A DNA stretch of 64,000 nt from Enterococcus viikkiensis (GCF_005405345.1 NZ_BJDW01000008.1:1-64000); one strand, 5' to 3'. Counted from the stretch's first letter, positions 38,252 through 46,957 are shown. The notes: generated from the sequence alone by a model not told the origin. Made by a program: numbers and translations.

Positions 38252-39652
38252 TTAACCAGCGACTTTCACGCCACTAACTTTTTTATCTACTGTTGCTTCG
38301 TACCTTTGGCTTGGAACCTTGACTTTATTCATGTATTTGTACAACCAAACAAACATGGCAATAAAGACGATCGCACCAACGATTCCTAAAATATTTCCTT
38401 TAAAAGCTTCAGCAAATAAAATTCGAAACTCTGGCCCTTCAATTGATGACCACGTGATCTGCTGACCTTTTTTAATTCCGTCTACCGCTCCGGTTTTATC
38501 TGCTAAACCAGTTAAAATCGGAGTTAAATAAGTTGCTGCGTATAGATAGATTGGCATTGAAATAACACCCATGATCAGCATTCTGACAAGATTCCCACCA
38601 GTTAATAGCAACCCGCCGACTGCGATAGAATAGTTAATAATCCCAGCTAGGGGTAAAACTGCGTTGCCTGGCAAAATAATTGCGTAGCCAATAAAGACCG
38701 GTACTAAAAGAATCGCTGTTACCCAAATTTCTGAACGACCAGCCAATACAGGCCAGTCCAAACCAATATAGACTTCGCGATCTTTGAAACGTTTCTTCAT
38801 CATTTCAGACATCGCATCTGCTAATGGAGAAAGTGATTGCATGAACATTTTAGAGATCATTGGGAACAATGCCATCGCTGTAGCGATTTGGATAGCCAAG
38901 TTCAATGAACCTGATACACCGTATGCCGCAGCTAATCCTAGGCCCAATCCGATGATGAAGCCCATTACTGAGTTTTCTGAGAAAATCCCGATTTTTTTCT
39001 TTAAAGCTTTAGTATCTGCCTGTTTGTTAAAGAAAGGAATTTTATCCATAATAATATTGATTGGCAACAAAAGTACCGCTGAAATATTCATTAAGTGAGT
39101 AACCGTTACCAATGGAATGCCTGTTAAATCTTCGATATGGCGTTGGAACATATCCCCCATCTTCAATTCTAAAATTACTTGCGCGATTGCTGTAGCAAAA
39201 CCAGCTAATAAACTGCCGCTGATAAAATACACTAGATATGCCGTCAACGCTTTGCCCCAAACGTTCCACATATCAACGTTGAGTGTCTTCGTCCAATTCA
39301 AAACCAACATGACAAAGTTAACTCCTAAGACAACTGCGAAAAAGACAAATGCGTAAGACCATGACCAAGTAATACTCGCAGCTCCAGTCCATCCCAAGTC
39401 CAGGGCCGGAAGATTTAAACCGGTATTTTTAGCTAATGCTTCTGAAGCCGGGCTAACTGCGTTGGACATAAAACCGATTACCATCGACATTCCGGTAAAA
39501 GCGATCCCTAAAGTAATCGCTGACATAAATGCTTTCTTTAATTTCATTCCGGCAACTAATCCTAAAATCAAGATGATCAATGGAACAAAAATCGCCGAAC
39601 CCAATCCTAAGATATAATTAATAATGTCTTGAAATATTTGCACTTTTCCCAC
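38252..39652 (-). CDS. PTS galactitol-type permease, IIC component
   Basis: The 466-residue protein with about ten membrane spans belongs to the Gat family of PTS IIC proteins (FQDIINYILGLGSAIFVPLIILILG start; conserved SGSLNLAIQIATAMALFP and MMKKRFKDREVYIGLDWPVLAGRSE). It carries a polyol or sugar across the membrane for phosphorylation by the B component. The next gene upstream is IIB, 21 bases away. Gat-family permeases handle galactitol, arabitol or tagatose-like substrates, so the label describes family, not proven substrate. Confidence 0.87.
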   Translation of the reverse strand: MGKVQIFQDIINYILGLGSAIFVPLIILILGLVAGMKLKKAFMSAITLGIAFTGMSMVIGFMSNAVSPASEALAKNTGLNLPALDLGWTGAASITWSWSYAFVFFAVVLGVNFVMLVLNWTKTLNVDMWNVWGKALTAYLVYFISGSLLAGFATAIAQVILELKMGDMFQRHIEDLTGIPLVTVTHLMNISAVLLLPINIIMDKIPFFNKQADTKALKKKIGIFSENSVMGFIIGLGLGLAAAYGVSGSLNLAIQIATAMALFPMISKMFMQSLSPLADAMSEMMKKRFKDREVYIGLDWPVLAGRSEIWVTAILLVPVFIGYAIILPGNAVLPLAGIINYSIAVGGLLLTGGNLVRMLIMGVISMPIYLYAATYLTPILTGLADKTGAVDGIKKGQQITWSSIEGPEFRILFAEAFKGNILGIVGAIVFIAMFVWLYKYMNKVKVPSQRYEATVDKKVSGVKVAG

Positions 39653-39673
39653 TTCTTTCTATAGTAAGTTTTT

Positions 39674-39976
39674 TTATTCGACTAACGCTTTGATATCATC
39701 ATAAATCTGCTCTGAGCCCATCCCCGTCAAGAAAGGAATTCCTGGGAAAACCTTAACACCAAGTTCATCAGCTTTTTCTAAGACTTCATCATCTGGCTGC
39801 GCAACGTATACATAAATACCAGTTGAGGGTAATTCGGTTTGAATCGATTTATAATCAACCGCATCAACCGGGAAATCAATTCCGTCATCTTCTAACAAAC
39901 TAGCGATCTTACTCGCGATTGTTTGGCTTGTTGCTACGCCACTTCCACATGCTACAATCAGTCTTCTTTTCATCAT
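39674..39976 (-). CDS. PTS galactitol-type IIB component
   Basis: The 100-residue protein has the phosphorylated Cys10 in LIVACGSGVATSQTIASKI, the P-loop of Gat/lactose-type IIB domains. It takes phosphate from the IIA protein and gives it to the incoming substrate. It lies between the IIA and IIC genes with gaps near 22 bases. Length fits GatB (about 94). Confidence 0.9.
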   Translation of the reverse strand: MMKRRLIVACGSGVATSQTIASKIASLLEDDGIDFPVDAVDYKSIQTELPSTGIYVYVAQPDDEVLEKADELGVKVFPGIPFLTGMGSEQIYDDIKALVE

Positions 39977-39998
39977 AAATTCCTCCTAAACTTCTCTA

Positions 39999-40460
39999 TT
40001 AAATATTGTTAGTAAACAATTGATAGGTTTTATTGATATCTTTTTCGTTAATAAATTCAGTGACAAACTCTTCTTTCATGAATAATTCCATAAAAGCTTG
40101 CAGTAAACCAACTTGACTTTTCGGATCTTTAATACCCAAGAAAAATAAATTTTTCACCTTCATTTCTTGGCTATCACCCATTTGTTTGACTTTTACCTCA
40201 TCTTTAAGGCGAGCAATGTACACAAATGGCCTCTCAATATACTCTGGATCAGAATGCGGTAGTGCAATATTGACATGCTGGGTAATCAATCCGGTAGGAA
40301 ATTTTTCTTCCCTAGCGATGATCCCGTTTAAGTAACCCTCGTTTACGAATCCGAGCTCCTTTAAGTGTTCCGCAACCTGCCGAAAAACTTCGACCTCATT
40401 TTCTCCCTTCAACTCAAGGCTAATCAGTTCTTGATCGAACATCTCCTTGTAATTCATCAT
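39999..40460 (-). CDS. PTS fructose/galactitol-type IIA component
   Basis: The 153-residue protein has the phosphohistidine motif NIALPHSDPEYI with His69, following EEKFPTGLITQH. It receives phosphate from HPr. It is the first gene of the PTS operon, with AAAGGAGCG before its ATG and a near-consensus promoter about 60-90 bases upstream. Confidence 0.9.
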   Translation of the reverse strand: MMNYKEMFDQELISLELKGENEVEVFRQVAEHLKELGFVNEGYLNGIIAREEKFPTGLITQHVNIALPHSDPEYIERPFVYIARLKDEVKVKQMGDSQEMKVKNLFFLGIKDPKSQVGLLQAFMELFMKEEFVTEFINEKDINKTYQLFTNNI

Positions 40461-40490
40461 TTCGCTCCTTTCTGATAAACGTTGAAACGT

Positions 40491-40563
40491 TTTGTTAATA
40501 TTTGTTAAATTTTGTTTTACAATGTAAATATAAACCGCTGGTTTTCATTTGTCAACGCTTTCT
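40491..40563 (-). promoter_or_regulatory. PTS operon promoter, cre site and three phased operator repeats
   Basis: On the minus strand TTGACA (40550-40555) and TATATT (40527-40532) are 17 bases apart, a near-ideal promoter. A cre-like site (40550-40563, AGAAAGCGTTGACA, 13 of 14 positions) covers the -35 box. Just downstream of the -10 box the plus strand reads TTTGTTAATA, TTTGTTAAAT, TTTGTTTTAC (40491-40520), three copies spaced exactly 10 bases, probably the DeoR-family binding site. Confidence 0.75.
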
Positions 40564-40616
40564 TTATTTTTTTTAATCAAAAAAGCACATTTATTTTCAA
40601 AAATATTCTGATTTAT

Positions 40617-40679
40617 TTAACAAACATTAACACAACTTAACAGTTTTTGCTTGCATTTTTCCTTTTCTAATGCTATTAA
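40617..40679 (+). promoter_or_regulatory. Second phased operator array and promoter of the DeoR gene
   Basis: TTAACAAACA, TTAACACAAC, TTAACAGTTT (40617-40646) are again spaced 10 bases and are the reverse complement of the array on the PTS side. A promoter TTGCAT (40651-40656), 17 bases, TATTAA (40674-40679) follows. This suggests autoregulation. Confidence 0.65.
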
Positions 40680-40745
40680 TTGTATATAAGAATTCTAGCT
40701 TGACTGACTATTTTGTAAGAGCTTACTTATTAAGGAGTGTTTTCT

Positions 40746-41507
40746 ATGTTGAAAAAGGAGCGGCAAGAAAAAATTTTAACTTTGCTGCATAAGAACGATT
40801 ACTTATCAATTCCAGAAATATCGACAAACTTAAATGTTTCAGATATGACGATCAGAAGAGATATCAATGAACTGGCAGATCAATCGCTATTAGTAAAAAT
40901 TTATGGTGGGGCTCAAAAGCTAGAGAAGATTGAGCAAGAATTATCGACCCAAGAAAAAATCGATACGAATGTGACCGAAAAACAATTTATCGGTAAAGTA
41001 ATGAATAGTATTATTTCAGATAATGATACGATTTATATTGGAGCAGGAACAACTATGCTCCACGCCTTGCCCGAAATCAAAAAAGCAAACTTATTTGTCA
41101 TCACAAATAGTTTGCTGGCCTTTAATTATTTAATTCATAACACGGATTATCGAGTCTTGCTGACCGGCGGAGAGTTTTCTCGAACAACGGAGGAATTTTA
41201 TGGTGAAATCGCTGAAAAAAGCTTCGATAACATCAACATTGATCGAGCGTTTGCTGCTACTAATGGTGTTTTTGACAATAATGTAACCACTGCTAATCCT
41301 GTTGAAGGTTCAATTCAACGTGTTGCTTTTAAACACGCTAGAAAGAAATATGTCGTGGCTGATAGTTCAAAATTCAATCGGTCTGATGTCTATACCTTCT
41401 ATTCGTTGTCAGATATCGATTGTTTGATTACAGATGATAAGTTAACCAATACAACTCGTGATTACTATAATACCTTTACTAAGATTTTGAAGGAGGAGCA
41501 TGCATGA
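40746..41507 (+). CDS. DeoR-family transcription regulator
   Basis: The 253-residue repressor has the DeoR helix-turn-helix (LSIPEISTNLNVSDMTIRRDINELAD, residues 20-45) and a C-terminal DeoRC sensor domain with the phosphosugar region (YIGAGTTM, TNSLLAF, LLTGGEF and VADSSKF). AAGGAG lies before the ATG at 40746; a GTG at 40737 in the same frame is less likely. It is divergent from the PTS operon and overlaps the kinase gene by 4 bases. It should repress both until a phosphorylated intermediate appears. Confidence 0.88.
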   Translation: MLKKERQEKILTLLHKNDYLSIPEISTNLNVSDMTIRRDINELADQSLLVKIYGGAQKLEKIEQELSTQEKIDTNVTEKQFIGKVMNSIISDNDTIYIGAGTTMLHALPEIKKANLFVITNSLLAFNYLIHNTDYRVLLTGGEFSRTTEEFYGEIAEKSFDNINIDRAFAATNGVFDNNVTTANPVEGSIQRVAFKHARKKYVVADSSKFNRSDVYTFYSLSDIDCLITDDKLTNTTRDYYNTFTKILKEEHA

Positions 41508-42475
41508 TTTTGACAATTACCCTAAACCCATCGATGGATTATAATTACTTAGTTCCTTCGCTTACGCTAGATCAAGTCAATCGTGTAGAAAACCCTCATA
41601 CTTCCATTGGCGGTAAAGGGATTAATGCGGGTCGAGTCATTGCACAGTCAGGTGGGAAGGTCATCTTAACTGGCATCCTTGGCGGCCCAGTTGGTCAAAA
41701 TATCCTAGATACCTTAATAGGAGAAGATCGATATCAACTAGAGTTTTTGACCGTCGACGGCAATTCTCGTAATGCAATCACTATCATGCACGATGATGAT
41801 ATTCATACAGAGTTAGTAGAGCGTGGTCTTTATTTATCAAAAAAAGATGAAGCAAGGTTCTTCCAACATCTTGCTCTGCTCTTAAATAGATACCCCATCA
41901 AGGTGATTTGTGTTTCCGGTTCCGTCAATTCCGACGATCCCAATTTTCACGGCAAACTATTGCAGTTTCTACGGGAACGTTTAGGCAATGAATTCCCGAT
42001 ATTGATGGATATCTCCGGTGAGCAATTGGAACATTGTTTAGCAAATCCTGCTATTCGGCCTAGCTTTATTAAACCTAATACGCACGAATTAAGTGAATTG
42101 ATTGGAAAAGAGATCGATTCATTAGAAGAAATCATCACCATCTTAGAAACAAAACTTTTTGCCGAGATTGAGACGATCATGATTTCCTGCGGCGGTAACG
42201 GCGCCATCGTCAAGCATAATGAAACGATTTACAACGTTCGGATTCCCCAGGTTTCAATCGTTAATACAACAGGTTGCGGAGATTCTACGGTTGGCGGTAT
42301 GGCTTATGCCATTAGTCAGAATTTTTCAATTGAAGATGCCATTAAATATGCTATGGCCTGTGGCATCTCCAACGCTCAATTCGAAACAAACGGTACGATT
42401 GATAAGGTACAATTAAAGACTTTTATTCCGGATATTCATTTGGAAAAAATTGCGGCTGTAAGTTCAAAAAGTTAA
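41504..42475 (+). CDS. PfkB-family sugar-phosphate kinase (LacC/FruK-like)
   Basis: The 323-residue kinase belongs to the tagatose-6-phosphate kinase/1-phosphofructokinase subfamily: MILTITLNPSMDYNY, SIGGKGINAGRVIAQSGG, KPNTHELSELIGKEI and NTTGCGDSTVGGMAYA with the catalytic Asp. It would phosphorylate the PTS product to a bisphosphate for the aldolase. GGAGGAGC precedes the ATG, which overlaps the regulator stop (ATGA). Whether the substrate is tagatose 6-phosphate or another ketose phosphate is open. Confidence 0.85.
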   Translation: MILTITLNPSMDYNYLVPSLTLDQVNRVENPHTSIGGKGINAGRVIAQSGGKVILTGILGGPVGQNILDTLIGEDRYQLEFLTVDGNSRNAITIMHDDDIHTELVERGLYLSKKDEARFFQHLALLLNRYPIKVICVSGSVNSDDPNFHGKLLQFLRERLGNEFPILMDISGEQLEHCLANPAIRPSFIKPNTHELSELIGKEIDSLEEIITILETKLFAEIETIMISCGGNGAIVKHNETIYNVRIPQVSIVNTTGCGDSTVGGMAYAISQNFSIEDAIKYAMACGISNAQFETNGTIDKVQLKTFIPDIHLEKIAAVSSKS

Positions 42476-42488
42476 ATTCGACCAGCAT

Positions 42489-42535
42489 AAAAAGACTAGG
42501 CAGATTCTTGAGTCTTAGAATCTGCCTAGTCTTTT
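42489..42535. terminator. Bidirectional terminator
   Basis: An 18-bp stem AAAAGACTAGGCAGATTC and its complement, 10-base loop, T runs on both sides. It ends the kinase gene and the convergent glycyl radical enzyme gene. Confidence 0.92.
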
Positions 42536-42557
42536 AATTATTTGTCTTTTGATGCAT

Positions 42558-44987
42558 TTACAACCTATGCTCCGTCCGCTCAATAATATCATCTTGTGTC
42601 GCCTTCGATAAGACATTGAAGAACGCCGAATAACCAGCCACACGAACAATTAAATCACGATGCTTTTCTGGGTGTTCTTGCGCATCAATCAAGGTTTCTC
42701 TTGAGACCACATTGTATTGGATATGATACCCATGCAGCTTATTGAAGAAAGCCCGCAGCAACATGATCAATTTTTGTTTATCTTCTTCTTTGGCAAGTGT
42801 TTGAGGATTGACCTTTTGATTCAGTAAAACACCACCAAGAATAGCTTCGGTCCGCAACTTCGACACAGATTTCAATACAGCTGTCGGTCCGTTTTTATCC
42901 ATGTTATGAGAAGGGGAGCAGCCTTCTGCCAGCGGTACCCACGCATTTCGGCCGTCCGGTGTCGCCATGGTTGCTTTTCCTTGGCCCACATTCGCTGAGA
43001 TCGATGACGTTCCTGAATAGCGGATTCCGCCGATTGGTCCTCTTCCATAGCGCATATTGGGGTATTTGGCAATTTCATCGATGTAGCTGTCATAGGCTGC
43101 TGTAATTAATTGATCGACACGATCGTCATCGTTTCCGTATTTTGGTACATCATTTAAGATCATTTGCTGGATTTCTTGGCTACGTTCACTTGCATAATCC
43201 GTCATCAAAGCTTCCCACAACTCTTTGGGTGTGACCTTTTCTTCATCAAAAACCAGCTGCTTGATGGCTGCTAATGAATCCGCCATATTAGCGATCCCGA
43301 CTTGCAATCCAGAAATAAAATCATAGACCGCACCGCCTTCTTTTAAGGTCTTGCCGCGGCCGATACAATCTTCAGTTAATGCTGAGCATAAAATATCAGG
43401 CACATCCCGTTCTAATCCTAAATCAATCGCATTTTCTACAATCACACTCATGCGGGTCAGCTCACGCACCGTTTTGTCCCAAGCCATTTGAAGCTCCTCA
43501 TAGGAATGCATCTCTTTGAAATGTCCATAGCCTTGAACAAAGCGTTTTCCTGAAACAGGGTCAATCCCATCATTCATAGCAATCATCAAAATTTTCGGGA
43601 AATTCATATAGCTCATACCGGTACAGCGATAACCCCATTTTCCCGGAACCGCCGTTTCCACACAACCGATCGCACTATAATCATAGGCATCCTCTTCCGT
43701 CACTCCTACCTTCATGAAGGAGGGAATAATGATCTCATCATTGTTGAACGCCGGCATGCCAAAACCTAGTTTCATCACTTCGATACACTCACTCATGAAA
43801 CGATTGTCTAACCCCGCATGATAACGTACTGTCAAATTCGGTTGCGGCAATTTGGTTTGGGCAACACTACGTAAAACTAAGTACGATAACTGATTAACTG
43901 CATCTTTTTTATCGCGGGTTTGTCCGCCGATCGTGACATTTTGATAAAGCGGGCTACCTGCACTACTGAACGTATGGGCTTGGCTACGGACCTTATTGAC
44001 TGTTAAGGTTTTGATCCAAAGATTCGTCAAAAGTTCCACCGCTTGATCTTCCGTAATCGTCCCTTTGTCCAAATCCGTTTTTAAATAAGGATAAATGTAT
44101 TGGTCAAAACGTCCATAAGACAAGGAATGACCATTTGATTCAATTTGTAAAAGTAATTGAATGAACCATGTCGCTTGAACCGCTTCTTGAAACGTTTCAG
44201 CTGGTTCATAAGGAACCTTTCCACAGATCCGGCTAATTTCTAATAATTCCTCCCGCCGTTTAGGATTCGCTGTTTCCGCTTTTTCTTTAGCCAGCGCTGA
44301 GAAGCGTTCCGCAAAAGTCTTTACCGCGTCAATCATAATTAAGACTGCTTTGTAAAACTGATACTTATCCAAGCTTTCTGGAATCGTCAAATCTAGTGCG
44401 GCTTTTTCCTTTTTCGTTCGTTCTTCATACCCCTTCAACCCCACTCGCAGCATTTGTCCATAATCTACCGCCAAATGAGCGTCGCCAGAATTCAGCTTGC
44501 CTTCCATTCCGAAAAAACCGGTCTCCATAAAAACACTGACTTCATCTGGCAATAGTGCCCAGCCTTTGGCCCGTAAATTATTATTTTCCCAAAATGGTGC
44601 GATGGAGCGTAGCTCTTCTTTGGTTTTATCCGTGATATAGAACACATCCCCATCACGTTTTTCAAACAAATCCAATTCATTCAGAACAAATTCCATCGTG
44701 TATTCCGGAAAAATTGGTGCATCTCGATTAGAAGAAGCTTGATTGCCTACGATCAGCGTCTCTTCTTCAATAAAAATCGTCATCTTTTCTAAAATATTCT
44801 GCAGCATCAGCGCCCGTTTCACTGTACTCGGTTGATTTTGATGCTGTTGATAGGCCTCCGTCGCAAGCAACGCCCGTTCTGCATCAATATACGGTTTTTT
44901 CGTCAAAACAGACTCACGAAAACGATTCATTCGATCCGATAATTGCCCAAAATACGGTGCCTTCAGTTCTTTTGTTTGGATACTCAT
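42558..44987 (-). CDS. Glycyl radical enzyme, YbiW/PflF-like C-O lyase family
   Basis: The 809-residue enzyme has the thiyl-radical Cys442 with Glu444 in SAIGCVETAVPGKW and the glycyl radical site Gly785 in VRVAGYSAFF. A Cys followed by V-E marks the dehydratase/lyase branch rather than true pyruvate formate-lyase, which has two adjacent cysteines. By eye it matches E. coli YbiW (PflF) best in length and motif, a protein I recall being proposed to open 1,5-anhydroglucitol 6-phosphate. CGGAGGGC precedes the ATG at 44987. It needs anaerobic activation by the radical SAM enzyme coded at 46123-46899. Substrate unproven. Confidence 0.85.
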   Translation of the reverse strand: MSIQTKELKAPYFGQLSDRMNRFRESVLTKKPYIDAERALLATEAYQQHQNQPSTVKRALMLQNILEKMTIFIEEETLIVGNQASSNRDAPIFPEYTMEFVLNELDLFEKRDGDVFYITDKTKEELRSIAPFWENNNLRAKGWALLPDEVSVFMETGFFGMEGKLNSGDAHLAVDYGQMLRVGLKGYEERTKKEKAALDLTIPESLDKYQFYKAVLIMIDAVKTFAERFSALAKEKAETANPKRREELLEISRICGKVPYEPAETFQEAVQATWFIQLLLQIESNGHSLSYGRFDQYIYPYLKTDLDKGTITEDQAVELLTNLWIKTLTVNKVRSQAHTFSSAGSPLYQNVTIGGQTRDKKDAVNQLSYLVLRSVAQTKLPQPNLTVRYHAGLDNRFMSECIEVMKLGFGMPAFNNDEIIIPSFMKVGVTEEDAYDYSAIGCVETAVPGKWGYRCTGMSYMNFPKILMIAMNDGIDPVSGKRFVQGYGHFKEMHSYEELQMAWDKTVRELTRMSVIVENAIDLGLERDVPDILCSALTEDCIGRGKTLKEGGAVYDFISGLQVGIANMADSLAAIKQLVFDEEKVTPKELWEALMTDYASERSQEIQQMILNDVPKYGNDDDRVDQLITAAYDSYIDEIAKYPNMRYGRGPIGGIRYSGTSSISANVGQGKATMATPDGRNAWVPLAEGCSPSHNMDKNGPTAVLKSVSKLRTEAILGGVLLNQKVNPQTLAKEEDKQKLIMLLRAFFNKLHGYHIQYNVVSRETLIDAQEHPEKHRDLIVRVAGYSAFFNVLSKATQDDIIERTEHRL

Positions 44988-45007
44988 GATTAGCCCTCCG
45001 TTTTTCA

Positions 45008-45036
45008 TTCGTAACTTATTATATCTTCTTTCGTAA
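45008..45036 (-). promoter_or_regulatory. Candidate DeoR operator at the glycyl radical enzyme promoter
   Basis: Two direct copies of TTCGTAA (45008-45014 and 45030-45036) are 22 bases apart and flank a TATAAT -10 box (rc of 45019-45025 region) on the minus strand. The same core TTACG/CGTAA recurs near 46032-46078 in front of the activase gene. Confidence 0.4.
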
Positions 45037-45097
45037 ATATAGTAGCATGTGAATAGAAATACAGTCAAGCGGATTTAAAACGGTTCCAAAATGAAAA

Positions 45098-45125
45098 AAG
45101 ATATTGCACAAATGTGCAATATCTT
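45098..45125 (-). terminator. Terminator of the DeoR gene
   Basis: A 13-bp perfect stem AAGATATTGCACA/TGTGCAATATCTT with a 2-base centre, followed on the minus strand by TTTTTTC. It lies about 100 bases after the DeoR stop codon. Confidence 0.75.
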
Positions 45126-45222
45126 AAAAAGGCTGACAACAATCAGGTACATATTACGTTTTCTAACAAGCAATACGAGTAGGTAATCGAACATTTATTA
45201 GTACAGAAGTCTGTTCTCGATT

Positions 45223-45966
45223 TTATACTGTAAATACCTCAATCCCCTGCTTTTTCAAAAATCTCAATGCTTCTTGATCCATTTGCTGATCAGTGAACAC
45301 CTTACTGATCTCACTGAAAGCAAACTCAGAAACGACACCCTTTTGAGAAAATTTGCTAGAATCGGTCAAAACAATCGTTTGATTGGCAGCCGTCGCTAAC
45401 GTGCGAGTGGTATCGCAACGTGTAATGTCACTACCGGTAAACCCGCGGCGTTGGTCAAATCCGTCAATCCCGACAAATAATTTATCGACATAAAATTCAC
45501 TGATCACTTGCTTGACTAATGGTCCCACGTTGACTTGCGATTCTTTTTGATATTCCCCACCGATCAAAATCACTTTGACGGATTCGGCCTTTCGAATATA
45601 AGACGCGATAAAGCAGGAATTCGTAATGATGGTGATGTCGTTACGATTAAAGGCTAATTGTTCTGCTAAAAGTGCGCAAGTCGAGCCAGACTCGATCATG
45701 ATCACCTCACCATCATTGACGATTTTACTAGCTTCCAACGCGATTTTGTGTTTTAAATCATAGTTTTGTGCCAAGCGGTAATTGATGTCGTCCATATTGT
45801 TTAACAATGCGTAGCCATGCTGGCGATGTAAAAGTCCCCGAGCTTCTAATTTGTCTAAGTCTTTACGGATCGTTACTTTCGAAACATTCAATAATTCCGA
45901 AAGCTCGTTTACTTCGATTTTCTTTTTTTGACTGACGATCGCCAAAATCTCTTCTTCTCTTGACAT
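45223..45966 (-). CDS. DeoR-family transcription regulator
   Basis: The 247-residue protein has an N-terminal DeoR helix-turn-helix (VNELSELLNVSKVTIRKDLDKLEARGLL) and the DeoRC sensor with IESGSTCALLAEQL, ITNSCFIASYI, LIGGEYQ and VLTDSSKF. GGAGAAG lies 6 bases before the ATG at 45966; longer frames to 46029 lack a site. It sits between the glycyl radical enzyme gene and the divergent activase gene and is their likely regulator, sensing a phosphorylated sugar. Confidence 0.85.
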   Translation of the reverse strand: MSREEEILAIVSQKKKIEVNELSELLNVSKVTIRKDLDKLEARGLLHRQHGYALLNNMDDINYRLAQNYDLKHKIALEASKIVNDGEVIMIESGSTCALLAEQLAFNRNDITIITNSCFIASYIRKAESVKVILIGGEYQKESQVNVGPLVKQVISEFYVDKLFVGIDGFDQRRGFTGSDITRCDTTRTLATAANQTIVLTDSSKFSQKGVVSEFAFSEISKVFTDQQMDQEALRFLKKQGIEVFTV

Positions 45967-46031
45967 ACGTACTTCTCCATTCACTTCTATCATTGGCTTT
46001 AGCCTATCACAATTTTCTCTTTCTAACAACT

Positions 46032-46078
46032 TTACGTACGTTTTGTATTTCGAACGTAATATATAATATTTACGTTAA
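46032..46078. promoter_or_regulatory. Candidate DeoR operators before the activase gene
   Basis: TTACGT (46032-46037), ACGTAA (46054-46059) and TTACGTTAA (46070-46078) lie between the divergent DeoR and activase genes. The first two are 22 bases apart, the same spacing seen at 45008-45036. Confidence 0.4.
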
Positions 46079-46122
46079 TAATTATTTGTGATACACTCAA
46101 CTTGACAAAAGGAGGGCTTCTT

Positions 46123-46899
46123 ATGATTGATCAGGCATGTATTTTCAATATCCAAAAATTTAGTATTCACGACGGACCTGGTATTCGGACCGTAGTCTTT
46201 TTCAAGGGCTGCCCTTTACGTTGCTACTGGTGTTCCAATCCCGAGTCCCAAGCCGGAAAGCCAGAAAAAATGTGGGACGCTCAAAAGAAGGCGCCGACGA
46301 TGGTGGGTGAGTACAAAACAATCGACGAGATCATCGAAGAAGTCATGAAAGATGACGTCTTTTACGAAGAATCTGGAGGTGGCGTCACTCTTTCCGGAGG
46401 TGAAGTCTTATATCAAGCGGCATTCGCCACCGAATTGCTGCGGCAATTAAAAGCAAAAGGTATTCATACTGCCAGTGAAACCACCGGCTTTGCTAAAGCA
46501 GAAGTGTTCAAAAACTATCTCGAGCAAGTGGATCTCCTTTATTTTGATGTGAAACATCACGATGAAGAGCAGCACAAAGTTGGAACCGGTGTCTCACTAC
46601 AGCCGATCCTGAAAAATCTTGCCTTAGCCCTTGAGAAACAGCAGCAGTTAATCGTCCGGATTCCAGTAATCCCTAACTTCAATGATGGGCCAGAGAATGC
46701 CACTGCTTTTGTGAACTTATTCAACCAAATGAACATCACAGCCGTCGAACTCCTGCCTTTTCATCAGTTTGGTGAAAAAAAGTATACCTTGCTAGAACGT
46801 GACTATCCCTTGCACGATGTCCCGCAGCTCCATTCTGAAGAGCTAGATTATTTTAAGGAGATATTAGAAGCCCATCAGATTCAGTGTCTTATTCAATAA
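46123..46899 (+). CDS. Glycyl radical enzyme activating enzyme (radical SAM), short form
   Basis: The 258-residue protein uses S-adenosylmethionine to place the radical on Gly785 of the lyase. The 4Fe-4S motif is Cys-x3-Cys-x2-Cys in KGCPLRCYWCSNPES, preceded by IHDGPGIRTVVF; TLSGGEVLYQ binds the SAM amino group. It closely follows E. coli YbiY by eye but lacks the ferredoxin-like insert with two extra clusters that normally follows NPES; here NPESQAGK passes straight to a short linker. AAAGGAGGGC precedes the ATG at 46123. It stands on the opposite strand from its partner, beyond the DeoR gene. Confidence 0.87.
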   Translation: MIDQACIFNIQKFSIHDGPGIRTVVFFKGCPLRCYWCSNPESQAGKPEKMWDAQKKAPTMVGEYKTIDEIIEEVMKDDVFYEESGGGVTLSGGEVLYQAAFATELLRQLKAKGIHTASETTGFAKAEVFKNYLEQVDLLYFDVKHHDEEQHKVGTGVSLQPILKNLALALEKQQQLIVRIPVIPNFNDGPENATAFVNLFNQMNITAVELLPFHQFGEKKYTLLERDYPLHDVPQLHSEELDYFKEILEAHQIQCLIQ

Positions 46900-46900
46900 T

Positions 46901-46938
46901 AAAAAGCTGAACCCATTCGTGAATGGGTTCAGCTTTTT
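46901..46938. terminator. Bidirectional terminator
   Basis: An 18-bp perfect stem AAAAAGCTGAACCCATTC and its complement with a 2-base centre, T runs both ways, right after the activase stop. Confidence 0.92.
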
Positions 46939-46957
46939 ATCCTCATATTTCTTCTAA

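Noticed and set aside
42558-44987. Pyruvate formate-lyase
   Set aside because: The active site has Cys-Val-Glu rather than the two adjacent cysteines of PflB, and the activase lies apart with a DeoR gene.
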